Shown: positions 33,269-42,513 of the stretch, piece after piece
How positions within the stretch are numbered: the first letter of the stretch is position 1
Layout: each line of letters opens with the position of its first letter
NCBI RefSeq assembly: GCF_000717995.1
Contig: NZ_JODM01000007.1
Location: forward strand, 1 to 64,000
Source: Streptomyces violaceorubidus
GTDB lineage: Bacteria; Actinomycetota; Actinomycetes; Streptomycetales; Streptomycetaceae
DNA length: 64,000 bases
Direction of reading: 5' to 3'
The notes under the pieces: generated by a model
What the model saw: only the letters and a program-made list of their open reading frames with translations
Database searches by the model: none
Told to the model about the DNA's origin: nothing
Translations under genes and position numbers: made by a program

Positions 33269-35693
33269 CTAGCGGAGCCGCCCCAGTGCCTCCCGCAGTC
33301 GCCGGGCGTCCCGCAGCCGGTGTTCGTAGGTGGCGCCCAGGACGAGCAGCAGGAGTCCGGCGAGCGCCGGAGGCGCCCATCGGGGGAGTGCGCCGACGAC
33401 CTGGGTGAGGTACGGGGCCAGCTCGTGCAGCGCCACCAGCGCGAGCACACCCGCGCCGAGGACCAGGGGCGCCTGGAGCCGCTGCCGGGCGCCCAGCAGC
33501 GTCACCGCCAGCGCGGCGGCGCCGAGCAGCAGGTGCCGCAGCCAATGGTGGTCGTCCCAGGCGGCGAGCAGGCTCGGCACCAGGGTGGCGGCCAGCCCGG
33601 CACCGTACGCCGTCCACGAGGAGACCGCCGTGTCGCGGCGCCGGCGCAGGAAGCCGACGACCAGCGCGGCCCCGGTCACCGGCAGTGTGTAGGCCTCCGG
33701 GGTGCCTACGTCCCACGCCGCCAGGCGCACCCAGGTGGCCAGCAGGAACAGCGCGGCCGCCGCCCAGCCGGCCGCCCGCCGTTCCGGCCGCAGCGCGGAG
33801 GCGGCCACGAGGACACCGCACAGGGAGAGCACCAGGGCCAGCGTCGGCGGCTCCTGCACCGCGAGCGCGAGGGCGAGCAGTCCCGCCGCCGCGCCCGCCC
33901 CTTCGACCGGCACGGTCGCGGGCGACCCGCCCGACCGCGACGCGATCAGGGCGGCGGCCGAGGGCACGACGAGCACCAGCAGCGCCGTGTGGTGCGGGGC
34001 GAAGCCGGCGGACGCGCCGATCGCGCAGGCCAGCGCCGTGGCGTGACCGAGAGCGGCGGGCGCGGTGAACGCGGCGGCCCCCGGGTGGCGGCCGACCGCC
34101 CCGAACAGGACGGTGAGCGCCGCGAGTACACCGATCGTCGCGGACTCCGAGGCCAGCGAGAGGAGAGCGAGGTCGACCGAGGTGACGAGGGCCAGCAGCA
34201 GGGCCGTCAGGGCCAGCGGCGACGGCCCCTCGTCGGCGCGGCCGGAGCGCACCGCGAGGCCCAGGGCCGCCACGACCACGGCCGCCTGCACCACCAGCCC
34301 CACCGTGTAGGGAAGGTGGAGCGCCGCCGGGAGGACGAAGACGGCCGCCCAGCCGAGGACGAGGGCCACCACCAGCACGGCCGTACGCCGGGCCGTACGG
34401 CGCCCGGCCACCACCAGCGCCGCCGTCACCACGGCGAGGACCAGGGGCACGGTGCTCGCGCACGGCGGCGGGGGTACGTCCGTGAACACGGCGTCCCGGA
34501 CGGTCCGCGGCGCGCCCGACCAGGGCGTGGCGGCCCGAGCCGCCGGACCGAGCACGCACCCGACGACCAGTGGGAGGGCCCACAGCACCGCGAAGCCCTG
34601 GACCGCCGCGGCGGCGCGCACAAGCCCCTGGCGCAGGGGCTGGGCGAGCGGCGTACGCTCCGCCGCCAGCAGCGCGATCGCGCAGGCCAGGCACCCCGGC
34701 ACCGTCCACTCGCCGGGCACCGAGACCCGCAGCACACCTCCGGTCCCGGCGACCAGGAACAGACCCGCGGCCACCGCCGAGCCCATGGCGACCTCCCGGT
34801 TCGGGACGAAGTGGCCGGCCGTCAGGGCGAGGGCCGCCGCCACGACCAGGAGCGCCGCCGCCCGTGCGGCCGCGCCCGGGTCGGACGCGCTCCAGCAGAG
34901 CCACCCGGCCGCCAGCACACTCGCGGCGCCCGCACCGAGCGCGCCGACGACGGCGACCACTCGTACCGGCACCGGCGCCGACCTGGCACGCAGCGCGACG
35001 GCGGTGCCGCCCGCCGCGGTCGCCAGCAGTACGGCGGTGAGCGTGTGCGGACCCGCGTCGGCCGCGATCGCCGCCAGCAGCAGCGGCAGGTGAGCGCTCG
35101 CCACCGCGAGCGGGAGCGGATGCCAGAGCCCGAGGCGCATGCCGTAGGCGGCCCACAGCGCGGCCAGGACGGCGGACGCGGCGGCGGTGTAGCCGATACC
35201 GTCCGTGCCGGTGAAGGCCACCTCGTGGAGCGCGTAGGCGTCGAGGACGGTCAGGGCCGTCCCCAGAGCGGCCACGGCCTCGGCCGTCGACCTCAGCCCG
35301 CGCCGCAGCAGCGCCACCGGCGCGCCCAGCACCGCCACGGTCAGCGCGCCGAGGACCAGCGCACGCCCCGCGATCCCCAGGTGGCCCCAGCTGACCAGGG
35401 TGAACGCGATCGCCGCGATCGTCAGCAGTACGCCACCGAGCACCAGCAGTACGTTCTGCACACTGGGCGCGCCGGCCTCCGGCCGACGGGCGGCGGCACC
35501 GGCACCCGGGCCGGGGGGGCCACCCCTGCGGTGGCGCCCCGGGAGCCTGGGCGCGCTGCCGGACCGCGGTCGCCCGCAGGGTGTGGACCAGCCACGCACG
35601 GCGCCGCAGGAGGACGGCACGGCGCAGGTCGAGTTGCCGCAGCTCGGCGTCGAGGACGCGCAGTTCCTCGGCTGGGGGCGGAAGGTTCGTCAT
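33269..35693 (-). pseudogene. SCO7613-type multi-spanning membrane protein, frameshifted in a G7 run
   Basis: ATG 35693 (GAGGC ahead) starts a soluble helical head: EELRVLDAELRQLDLRRAVL, LRRRAWLVHTLRA. The run of seven G at 35513-35519 puts the remainder out of frame; six would give a single protein of about 807 aa. The body (to stop 33269) has more than 20 hydrophobic helices, for example VQNVLLVLGGVLLTIAAIAF and ALHEVAFTGTDGIGY. Function unknown. The lesion may be a read error, or a slippage-prone tract that switches the gene. Confidence 0.75.
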
Positions 35694-35741
35694 GCCTCGG
35701 AGTGTGGCCCTCGCCACGTGCCCGGACATGAGCGCGGATAC

Positions 35742-36383
35742 TCAGTTCGTACTCACCACTGCGCGCGGCCTTCCCGGTGGACAGGACCGCACCATCACGT
35801 CGAGATGGATGTGGTTGCGCACGGCCCCGTCGTCGGAGGCGCGGCGGAACTCGAGGTACGGCCCGACGCCCTTGGCCGAGCGCAGCAGAACCCGGTCGTC
35901 GCTCAGCCGGTGGACGGTCCAGTCGATGGCCTCGCCCCAGAACCGGACCGTCTCCCTCGGGTCGGCGCAGTCGACGACCACGCAGGCGATGGGTCCGGTG
36001 TCCCGGTACAGCTCACGGGGCTCCAGGACGCTGAAGACATTGCCTTCCGGGTCGGCCATGACGTTCCAGGGCGTTTCGCCCCGGCCCGCGTCGGCGTGCG
36101 TCGCCCCGAGCCCCTCCAGGCGGGTGACCAGCTCCGCCTGATGGGCGTCGGAGGCGGTGGCCAGCTCGAGGTGCACCCGGTACTCGACCGTCTCCGGGTC
36201 CGGGACGCGCACGAGATCGATGCAGAGGGCGGACGGGTCCGGCCAGTCGAAGCCCTCGGGTTCCAGGTTGGTGACGCCGGGCCCTTCGCTCGACATGCTC
36301 CAGCCGAGCGCCTCCGCCCAGAACCGGCCGAGCGCCGCGTCGTCCCCGGCCTTGAAGTTCACCTGTACGAGTTCCAACGTCAT
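35742..36383 (-). CDS. Two-domain VOC protein, second domain truncated
   Basis: 213 aa. First VOC domain complete (ELVQVNFKAGDDAALGRFWA, EALGW, MADPEGNVFSVLEP). The second (CVVVDCADPRETVRFWGEAI, YLEFRRASDDGAVRNHIHLD) stops about 35 residues early and ends with unrelated MVRSCPPGRPRAVVSTN. The usual final strand with the C-terminal metal Glu is absent. It may be a 3' deletion or still function through domain 1. Confidence 0.78.
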   Translation of the reverse strand: MTLELVQVNFKAGDDAALGRFWAEALGWSMSSEGPGVTNLEPEGFDWPDPSALCIDLVRVPDPETVEYRVHLELATASDAHQAELVTRLEGLGATHADAGRGETPWNVMADPEGNVFSVLEPRELYRDTGPIACVVVDCADPRETVRFWGEAIDWTVHRLSDDRVLLRSAKGVGPYLEFRRASDDGAVRNHIHLDVMVRSCPPGRPRAVVSTN

Positions 36384-36472
36384 CCGGCACACCCTAGCCG
36401 CACGCAACGGCCGGACAACCCGGCCCCCAGGGAGGCCCGAGCTGTCCGGCCTGGCCGTGCCCGCCGTTCGGC

Positions 36473-36760
36473 TCAGCAGGTGCGGCCGGTGTACCAGGCG
36501 CCGTCGATGTCGGAGCTGGAGCCGATCCAGGTCACGCCGGGTCCCACGCACTGTTCGCTGTTGGGCCCCCAGTCGTCGATCTCGATGACGATGTGCGAGC
36601 CGTCCGAGGTGCAGTGGTTGTAGTAGGCGTCGGAGGCGGTCTCGTAGAAGCCGCAGGGATTGGCCGCGGCCGGACCGGCGGTCAGGGTGACGGCGCCGGC
36701 GGAGGCGAGGGCCAGCGCGAGGGAGGCGAGGGCGCTGGTCACGATACGGCGAAGTGACAA
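36473..36760 (-). CDS. Small secreted Cys-containing protein (DUF6355-like)
   Basis: 95 aa from TTG 36760 with GGAG 6 nt upstream; a TTG 12 nt earlier is also open. Sec signal peptide (ALASLALALASAGAVTL.. GPAAA). The mature part has four Cys: NPCGFYETASDAYYNHC, NSEQCVG, TGRTC, with many Tyr/Asp. It resembles the DUF6355 group labelled natural-product proteins; role unknown. Two disulfides are likely. Confidence 0.7.
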   Translation of the reverse strand: MSLRRIVTSALASLALALASAGAVTLTAGPAAANPCGFYETASDAYYNHCTSDGSHIVIEIDDWGPNSEQCVGPGVTWIGSSSDIDGAWYTGRTC

Positions 36761-36949
36761 GGAGGACTCCAAGCGTGAGGGGATCGCCAGCCGGGACTGC
36801 CGGTGTCTGCCGATCCGTTGCCGATGCGACGCCCAGACTCACAGCTCGGGGGAGGCGTTGGGGTGAACGGGGGCGCCGTTCACCCGGGGAAACGATTAAC
36901 TGCTGCGCCGATCGGTTGATCTCCGCAGGGTTCACCGGATGCCGTCACG

Positions 36950-38332
36950 TCAGCGTCGCCGTGACCGTCCGAACCGGGCACGCCGGGCTCGTCGCCCGGC
37001 AGGGGCGGTGTCCGGGGTGGACAGCCGCAGCGCCGTACGGCGGCGTGCGACCAGGCCGACCGCGATCAGCAGCAGGAACGGCAGCCAGGCGATCGCGTAC
37101 GCGACGCCGTAGTGGCGGATGTCCAGGATCGACCGACTCGGGTCGACGTCGCTGCTGTTGACGCCGAAGAACGCCAGCAGCAGCGCGGGCGGGAGCGCGA
37201 TGAGCGAGCCGACGGCGATCACCGCGGCCAGCACCCGGTCCCGGTCCTCGGCGTACTGCTGGGCCGCCGTCTCGAGGTCGACGCGACGCGTCGCGAGCAC
37301 GGCGTTCACGCGCTCGACGATGCGGGAGGTGTTGGCCAGCGCGTCCGCCAGCGACGACACGTCGCGCAGGGACGAGTGGAAGCTCTCGACCAGCAGCTCC
37401 GGTATGAGGATCGTGTCGGCGTACACCTCGACGCTGAAACTCAGGTCGAGCTGCAGATCGTTGAGCCGGCGCGAGAGCTGCGCGACCAGGGCACGGGCGT
37501 CGTCCGTCGTCTCGACCGCCGCCGCCCGGTCCAGCTCCAGCGCCTCGAACGCCTGCCGCCGGACGCGGTGCACGGCCGCGACCGCGGTGAGGATGCCGGC
37601 GGCGGCCAGCCCGAACGCGTTCTCCACCGAGGGGGCGTAGCCGACGATCAGTGACACGCCCCTGCCGTGCGCGACCATGGTCTGGCCGGCGTTGTTCAGC
37701 GTCTCCGGCCGCCGGATGCCCAGGGTGGCGCCGGTGTGGCTGTCCAGCGTGCCGCGCAGCACGATGGTCACCACGTCCTGGCCGACCGCGTCGCCGGGCA
37801 CGTGCTCGGCCAGCAGCCCCCGGGCGAGGTCCGCGCCGGGGAACACGCTCTGGTGGACGTTCCGTCCGAATTCGAGAGGCGGCTGGTCGGCGGGCCGGTC
37901 CGGGATGCCGTACGCGCGCAGGCGCCCGTCGAGCCACTCGGTGAGCGGCACTCCCCCGACGCGGGTGGCGGAGCGGTTCTGCCACGTCGCGTAGAGGGTC
38001 TCGGCGATCGCGTCCGCCCCGTCGGCGTCGTCCGCGATCTCGACGTCCACGAAGAGCAGCGGGTCCCGCCGGGGCGTGACGGCCAGGGTGACGGCCGCAC
38101 CCTCGACCCGGGCCGCCGCGCTGGGGGGCAGCGTGAGATCGCGGACGCGCTCGTGCAACACCAGTCGGGGCAGCAGCAGTTCGGCAGCTTCCACGTGGGC
38201 GGTGAACCGGCCGAGACCCAGCGCCTCGGACAGCGGACGGAGCATGTCGTCGGGCACCCGCACCTGCGGCGCGAGGTTGTACATCAACAGCAGGCGAGTA
38301 CGAGTCCTGACAGCTGCGTCGGACCGTGGCAC
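36950..38332 (-). CDS. CorA-like membrane protein
   Basis: 460 aa from GTG 38332 (GGAGGAGGACGTT ahead). A long soluble N-terminal region (1-360), coiled-coil helices (ALVAQLSRRLNDLQLDLSFS, NAVLATRRVDLETAAQQYAE) and two C-terminal membrane helices (VIAVGSLIALPPALLLAFFG, IAWLPFLLLIAVGLVA). FFGVNSSD follows the first helix where CorA channels carry GMN; here G-V-N, so cation selectivity may differ. Confidence 0.65.
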   Translation of the reverse strand: MPRSDAAVRTRTRLLLMYNLAPQVRVPDDMLRPLSEALGLGRFTAHVEAAELLLPRLVLHERVRDLTLPPSAAARVEGAAVTLAVTPRRDPLLFVDVEIADDADGADAIAETLYATWQNRSATRVGGVPLTEWLDGRLRAYGIPDRPADQPPLEFGRNVHQSVFPGADLARGLLAEHVPGDAVGQDVVTIVLRGTLDSHTGATLGIRRPETLNNAGQTMVAHGRGVSLIVGYAPSVENAFGLAAAGILTAVAAVHRVRRQAFEALELDRAAAVETTDDARALVAQLSRRLNDLQLDLSFSVEVYADTILIPELLVESFHSSLRDVSSLADALANTSRIVERVNAVLATRRVDLETAAQQYAEDRDRVLAAVIAVGSLIALPPALLLAFFGVNSSDVDPSRSILDIRHYGVAYAIAWLPFLLLIAVGLVARRRTALRLSTPDTAPAGRRARRARFGRSRRR

Positions 38333-38553
38333 AACGTCCTCCTCCGGCTGACACCGTGTGGGGCAGCAGCCTAGGGGGCCACCAGGCAACGGGAGTTGTT
38401 TTTGCGCCTCGGAGGCGATTCCGGAGCGGCCACCTGGAACTGCCGTGCGCCGGAACCGATTTGGGGGGGTCGTGGGTGTGAAACGGCTTCGAGAGGCAAC
38501 CCGAAGGTCACCGAAGGAGAAAGCAACCGATCTACGACAACTCGGGAGAAAGC

Positions 38554-38826
38554 ATGGCCACTTACAGTAGAACGGGAACCCACAAGGGCGGCAGGACCAG
38601 CGGACTGGCGATCGCCGGTCTGGTCTGCGGCATCGTCGGACTCTTCATCCTGCCGATCGTCCTGGGGCCGCTCGCGATCGTCTTCGGTGCCGTGGCACTG
38701 CGTCAGACCGGGTCCGCGATGGCCAAATGGGCACTCGGTCTCGGAGTGGTCGACATCCTGCTCATGATCGTGATGTTCGCCGTCGCGGCCAACAACGGGG
38801 GCAGCTTCTCCTGGCACATCGGCTGA
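38554..38826 (+). CDS. DUF4190-like small membrane protein
   Basis: 90 aa with GGGAGAAAGC before ATG. Two helices, GLAIAGLVCGIVGLFILPIV and WALGLGVVDILLMIVMFAV, and the linking ALRQTG are typical of DUF4190 proteins. Role unknown. Confidence 0.78.
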   Translation: MATYSRTGTHKGGRTSGLAIAGLVCGIVGLFILPIVLGPLAIVFGAVALRQTGSAMAKWALGLGVVDILLMIVMFAVAANNGGSFSWHIG

Positions 38827-38865
38827 CGCCCTCCCTGCGGCCCCGCCCCGCCCCGAGCGCCGGTC

Positions 38866-40113
38866 TCATCGGTTCCCGAGCGTCTCCCTCCGGCCCTGTT
38901 CGCGCAGCCCCCAGGGTGACCCGTACTCGGTGAGCAGGTCGAGGAACGGGCGGGCCGGCAGGGCCTCGGCGCCGAGGACGCCGGCGCCGGACCAGGCGCC
39001 GGTGGCGAGCAGTTCGAGGGCGACGACCGGGTTGAGGGCCGTCTGCCAGACGACGGCCTGCGACCCGTACTCGCGCATGGACCACTGGTTGTCGACCACG
39101 TGGTACAGGTACACCTCGCGGGGCCTGCCGTCCCGGACGCCCGTGACCCAGGTGCCGGCACAGGTCTTGCCGGTCATCCTGTCGCCCAGGGTCGCGGGGT
39201 CGGGGAGGCACGCGGCGACCACGTCACGCGGGGAGACCCGGACCGGTCCGTCCGGGCCCGGCACGGTGACCTCGGCGGTCGAGTCCAGGCCCAGCTCGTG
39301 GAGGGTCTTGAGCCGGGCGATGAAGGCGTCCCCCAGGCCGTACTTGAAGGTGACACGCCGGGCGTCCACCCAGCGGGGGATCAGCAGCACCTCCTCGTGC
39401 TCCACGTTCACGCACTCCACCGGCCCGATCCCCTCGGGGAAGTCGAAGACCTCCGGCTCGCTGAAGGGCGCGGTGGTGAACCAGCCGCGTTCCCGCTCGT
39501 AGACCACCGGCGGGTTCAGACACTCCTCGATCGTGGTCCAGATGCTGAAGGACGGGGCGAACTCGTAGCCCTCCACCCGCAGGTCGGCGCCGTCCCGGAC
39601 GCCGATCTCGTCGATCTCGTCGAAGAGCTCGTCCGCGGCGTACCGGGCGAAGACGTCGGACAGCCCCGGCTCCACGCCCATCCCCACCAGGGCCATCCGC
39701 CCCGACTCCGCCCAGCGCCCGGCCAGTTCGAACTGCGCGTCACCGAGCTTCACCCCGCACTCCTCGTACGGCCGGGCGGCGTGCGGAGCGGACAGCGACA
39801 TGGCCATGTCCATGTAGTGGACCCCGGCGGCGAGGGCCGCCCGGAACAACGGCATCACGAACCGCGGATCCGTCGCGTTCAGCAGGATGTCGCACCGGTG
39901 CTCCGTGAGCGCCCGCCGCACCGCGCCCTTGTCGGCGGCGTCGAGGCGCAGGGCAGTGAACCGGTCACCCCCTCCCGGCAGCGCGTCGACCGCCGCCCGT
40001 GCGCGGGAGGGGTCGTAGTCGGCCACGACCATGTGGGTCAGGAACTTCCTGCGGGCCGCGATCCGGGTGACGGCCGTGCCGACACCGCCCGCGCCGACGA
40101 GAAGAACTCGCAT
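38866..40113 (-). CDS. Saccharopine dehydrogenase-like NADP-binding protein
   Basis: 415 aa from ATG 40113. Rossmann start RVLLVGAGGVGTAVTRIAAR, VVADYDPSRARAAVD, then CDILLNATDPRFVMPLFRAA and HYMDMAMS, typical of saccharopine/carboxynorspermidine dehydrogenases. The C-terminal domain has FAPSFSIWTTIEECLNPPVV. The reaction is probably reductive condensation or cleavage of an amino acid imine. It is divergent from a TetR gene that likely regulates it. Confidence 0.85.
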   Translation of the reverse strand: MRVLLVGAGGVGTAVTRIAARRKFLTHMVVADYDPSRARAAVDALPGGGDRFTALRLDAADKGAVRRALTEHRCDILLNATDPRFVMPLFRAALAAGVHYMDMAMSLSAPHAARPYEECGVKLGDAQFELAGRWAESGRMALVGMGVEPGLSDVFARYAADELFDEIDEIGVRDGADLRVEGYEFAPSFSIWTTIEECLNPPVVYERERGWFTTAPFSEPEVFDFPEGIGPVECVNVEHEEVLLIPRWVDARRVTFKYGLGDAFIARLKTLHELGLDSTAEVTVPGPDGPVRVSPRDVVAACLPDPATLGDRMTGKTCAGTWVTGVRDGRPREVYLYHVVDNQWSMREYGSQAVVWQTALNPVVALELLATGAWSGAGVLGAEALPARPFLDLLTEYGSPWGLREQGRRETLGNR

Positions 40114-40254
40114 GACCAAGACCTTTCGTACGGGAGGCCGCTGCCTCCGGACCGCTCCGATGCAACAGGACCCGCCGTTGTAAGGTCAACCGCGTTGGCA
40201 TAAGGATCGCCGTGGCCCGACCCGGCCCGGCGCGGCCGCGATCGGAGGTGGCGG

Positions 40255-40989
40255 ATGCCGAAGAAGGTGGTGCCCGAGGAGGCGCGACGCAGGCGCAGGC
40301 CCACCCGGCAGGGAGCGGTGCTCTCGGAGGCCCTCATCGTGGAGACCGCGCTGCGGGTACTGCGCGAGCACGGCACCGCGGGGCTGACCGCCCGACGGCT
40401 GGGCGCGGCGCTGGGGGCCGATCCGAGCACCCTGTACCGCTACTTCACGGGCATGGACGATCTGGCACGGGCCGTCGGCAACGAGCTGATGGGGCGGGCT
40501 CTGGACGGATGGACGGCGGGCCGTGGATGGCGTGCGGACCTGCGCTCCCTCGGTCTCGCCCTGCACTCCTCCTACCTCGCCCACCCCCAGGCCGCCGTGC
40601 TCACCGCCAGCCGGGTGAGTGGACGGGCGCGCGAGATCGCCGTGGACGAGGCGATCCTCGGCATCCTGCGGGGCGCGGGGCTGTCCGACGAGGCCGCGGT
40701 CCGCTTCTACCACGCGTTCATCGACCTGACCCTGGCCTTCGCCGCGCTCGACGCGGGTTCGCTGGCCCTTCCGGAAGAAGCCCGCAGGACCGACGAGGAC
40801 ATGTGGGCGTCCACCTACGCCCGGCTGCCCGCCGCGTCCCACCCGAACATCGCCGCGACCGCCGGTCACCTCGCGGCCCGCATGCCGCACAGCGCCTACC
40901 CGGTGGTCCTGGAGACCCTGCTGGACGGCATCGCCGCCGAACCGGCCACCGCGCCACAGCTCAGGCCAGGGCGTTCACGGCGGCCGTGA
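40255..40989 (+). CDS. TetR-family transcriptional regulator
   Basis: 244 aa. HTH LIVETALRVLREHGTAGLTA, RRLGAALGADPSTLYRYFTG; ligand domain with FIDLTLAFAALDAGSLALPE. The 3' end overlaps the convergent FAD-hydroxylase gene by 29 bp. The divergent gap to the dehydrogenase holds TTGTAAGGTCAA (40178 region), a possible half-site pair. Confidence 0.87.
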   Translation: MPKKVVPEEARRRRRPTRQGAVLSEALIVETALRVLREHGTAGLTARRLGAALGADPSTLYRYFTGMDDLARAVGNELMGRALDGWTAGRGWRADLRSLGLALHSSYLAHPQAAVLTASRVSGRAREIAVDEAILGILRGAGLSDEAAVRFYHAFIDLTLAFAALDAGSLALPEEARRTDEDMWASTYARLPAASHPNIAATAGHLAARMPHSAYPVVLETLLDGIAAEPATAPQLRPGRSRRP

Positions 40990-41992
40990 ACAGACGGGGC
41001 AGGCGAGCGGCCGCGGGCATGATGTGAGGGGCGAGGACGGGTTGCAACCGGGCTCTCACCAGCAGTTCGGTCAGCAGCCGGTGACGGCGGGTCGCATGCC
41101 TCCAGTCGCTGTCGTAGCGGCGGGGCGTGCCCCGGCGCAGGTTGGCGACCAGAGCCTCGGCGCCGATCAGCGCGAGGGCGACACCCTCACCGGTCAGGGC
41201 GTCCACGTACCCGGCGGCGTCGCCGACGAGCAGGACCCTCCCGTGGGAGCGGGTGCGGGACCGCTGCCGCAGTGGCCCGGCGCCCCGCACCGAGGTGGTG
41301 GCGCTGTCCGGCGGAAGACGGTCGGCCAGATCGGGGAAGTCCTCCAACTGGGCGCTGAAGGACGCGCGACGCGTCGTGAGCAGGGCGATGCCGACGAGCC
41401 GGGGCCCGATCGGGGTGACGTACGCCTCCGCGTGCCGGCCCCAGTGCACTTCGACGTACGGCGACCAGGGCGCCACCGCGTAGTGCCGGCGCAGCCCGTA
41501 ACGCGGCGCGCCCCGGGTCCTCACCTCCAGGCCGAGGGAGCGCCTCACCCGTGAGTGCAGCCCGTCCGCCGCGACCAGCCACCGGGCGCGCAGCCCCGTA
41601 CCGGGCACGCTCACGCCCGTGCCGTCCTGCCTCACCTCCGCCACGCGCAGCGGCAGTACGGGCACCCCGGCCGCCAGCACCGCGCGGTGCAGCATGCCGT
41701 GCAGGTCGGTGCGCCGGACCCCCCGGCCGGGGCCGTGGCGGAACGCGGCCTGGACCTGGCGGGCACCCTGGACGTAGCGGATGCCGGCGAGGGGGACGCC
41801 GGGGACCTCCAGACCGAGCGCGGCGAGGGAGCGGACGGCGCCCGGCATCAGGCCCTCGCCGCACGCCTTGTCGACCGGCGCCGGGCGCGGCTCGACGACG
41901 ACGGCGTCGAGACCGGCGTGCGCCGCGTGCAGGGCGGTGGCCAGGCCGGCGGGGCCGCCTCCGACGATCAGCAGGTCGTGCTGGGCACTCAC
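40961..41992 (-). CDS. srsC: FAD-dependent hydroxylase, SrsC-like
   Basis: 343 aa from GTG 41992. Group A flavoprotein: DLLIVGGGPAGLATALHAAH (GxGxxG), CGEGLMPGAVRSLAALG, LVAADGLHSRVRRSLGL (DG motif), LLVGDAAGYVDALTGEGVAL (GD motif). Gene order type III PKS, ICMT methylase, FAD enzyme matches srsABC of Streptomyces griseus, where SrsC hydroxylates methylated alkylresorcinol to hydroquinone/quinone lipids. GTGA overlap with the methylase. Confidence 0.8.
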   Translation of the reverse strand: MSAQHDLLIVGGGPAGLATALHAAHAGLDAVVVEPRPAPVDKACGEGLMPGAVRSLAALGLEVPGVPLAGIRYVQGARQVQAAFRHGPGRGVRRTDLHGMLHRAVLAAGVPVLPLRVAEVRQDGTGVSVPGTGLRARWLVAADGLHSRVRRSLGLEVRTRGAPRYGLRRHYAVAPWSPYVEVHWGRHAEAYVTPIGPRLVGIALLTTRRASFSAQLEDFPDLADRLPPDSATTSVRGAGPLRQRSRTRSHGRVLLVGDAAGYVDALTGEGVALALIGAEALVANLRRGTPRRYDSDWRHATRRHRLLTELLVRARLQPVLAPHIMPAAARLPRLFTAAVNALA

Positions 41993-42504
41993 GCGGGCAC
42001 TGCCCGGGCGAGGGCCGTGTTCTCACAGCGGAGGCGGACGGCGAGCAGCAGCGCGTCGGCCACGGAGAAGACGGCGGCCGTGAGCCACGCCGAGTGCACC
42101 AGCGGCAGGGCGGCGACCTCCACCACGACCGCCACGTAGTTGGGGTGCCGCAGGAAGCGATAGGGCCCGGCACCGACCAGACGTGCTCCGGGCACGACGA
42201 TGACCCGGGTGTTCCAGTACGGCCCGAGCGTCGCGATGCACCACCAGCGCAGCGCCTGCGCCAGGAGCGCGAGGGCCAGCATGGGCCACCCCAGAGCAGG
42301 CACGAACGGGCGGTCGAAAAGCAGGGGTTCGAGCAGGCAGCACACGAGCAGCCCGGCGTGCAGGGCGACCATGACGGGGTAGTGGCCGCGACCGTGCTCC
42401 ACCCCGGAGCGGGCGAGTGTCCACGCCGCGTTGCGGCGCGCGACGAAAAGTTCGGCGAGGCGTTCGACGGAGACGGCGAGGACGAGCAGCGTGTACCACG
42501 GCAT
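41989..42504 (-). CDS. srsB: ICMT-like methyltransferase, SrsB-like
   Basis: 171 aa, four or five membrane helices. The isoprenylcysteine-methyltransferase core LGPYWNTRVIVVPGARLVGA, GPYRFLRHPNYVAVVVEVA carries the conserved RHPNY SAM-binding block. It starts 9 nt after the PKS gene and overlaps the hydroxylase by 4 nt. In srsABC clusters this enzyme O-methylates alkylresorcinols. Confidence 0.82.
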   Translation of the reverse strand: MPWYTLLVLAVSVERLAELFVARRNAAWTLARSGVEHGRGHYPVMVALHAGLLVCCLLEPLLFDRPFVPALGWPMLALALLAQALRWWCIATLGPYWNTRVIVVPGARLVGAGPYRFLRHPNYVAVVVEVAALPLVHSAWLTAAVFSVADALLLAVRLRCENTALARAVPA

Positions 42505-42513
42505 GGGAGCACC

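Noticed and set aside
35513..35519. Programmed frameshifting at the G7 run
   Set aside because: No conserved stimulatory structure seen and several other genes have similar single-base lesions, so an error or decay is simpler.
32834..35731. A 965-codon + strand frame
   Set aside because: Antisense to the SCO7613-type membrane gene; Arg/Gln/Gly-rich with no domain.
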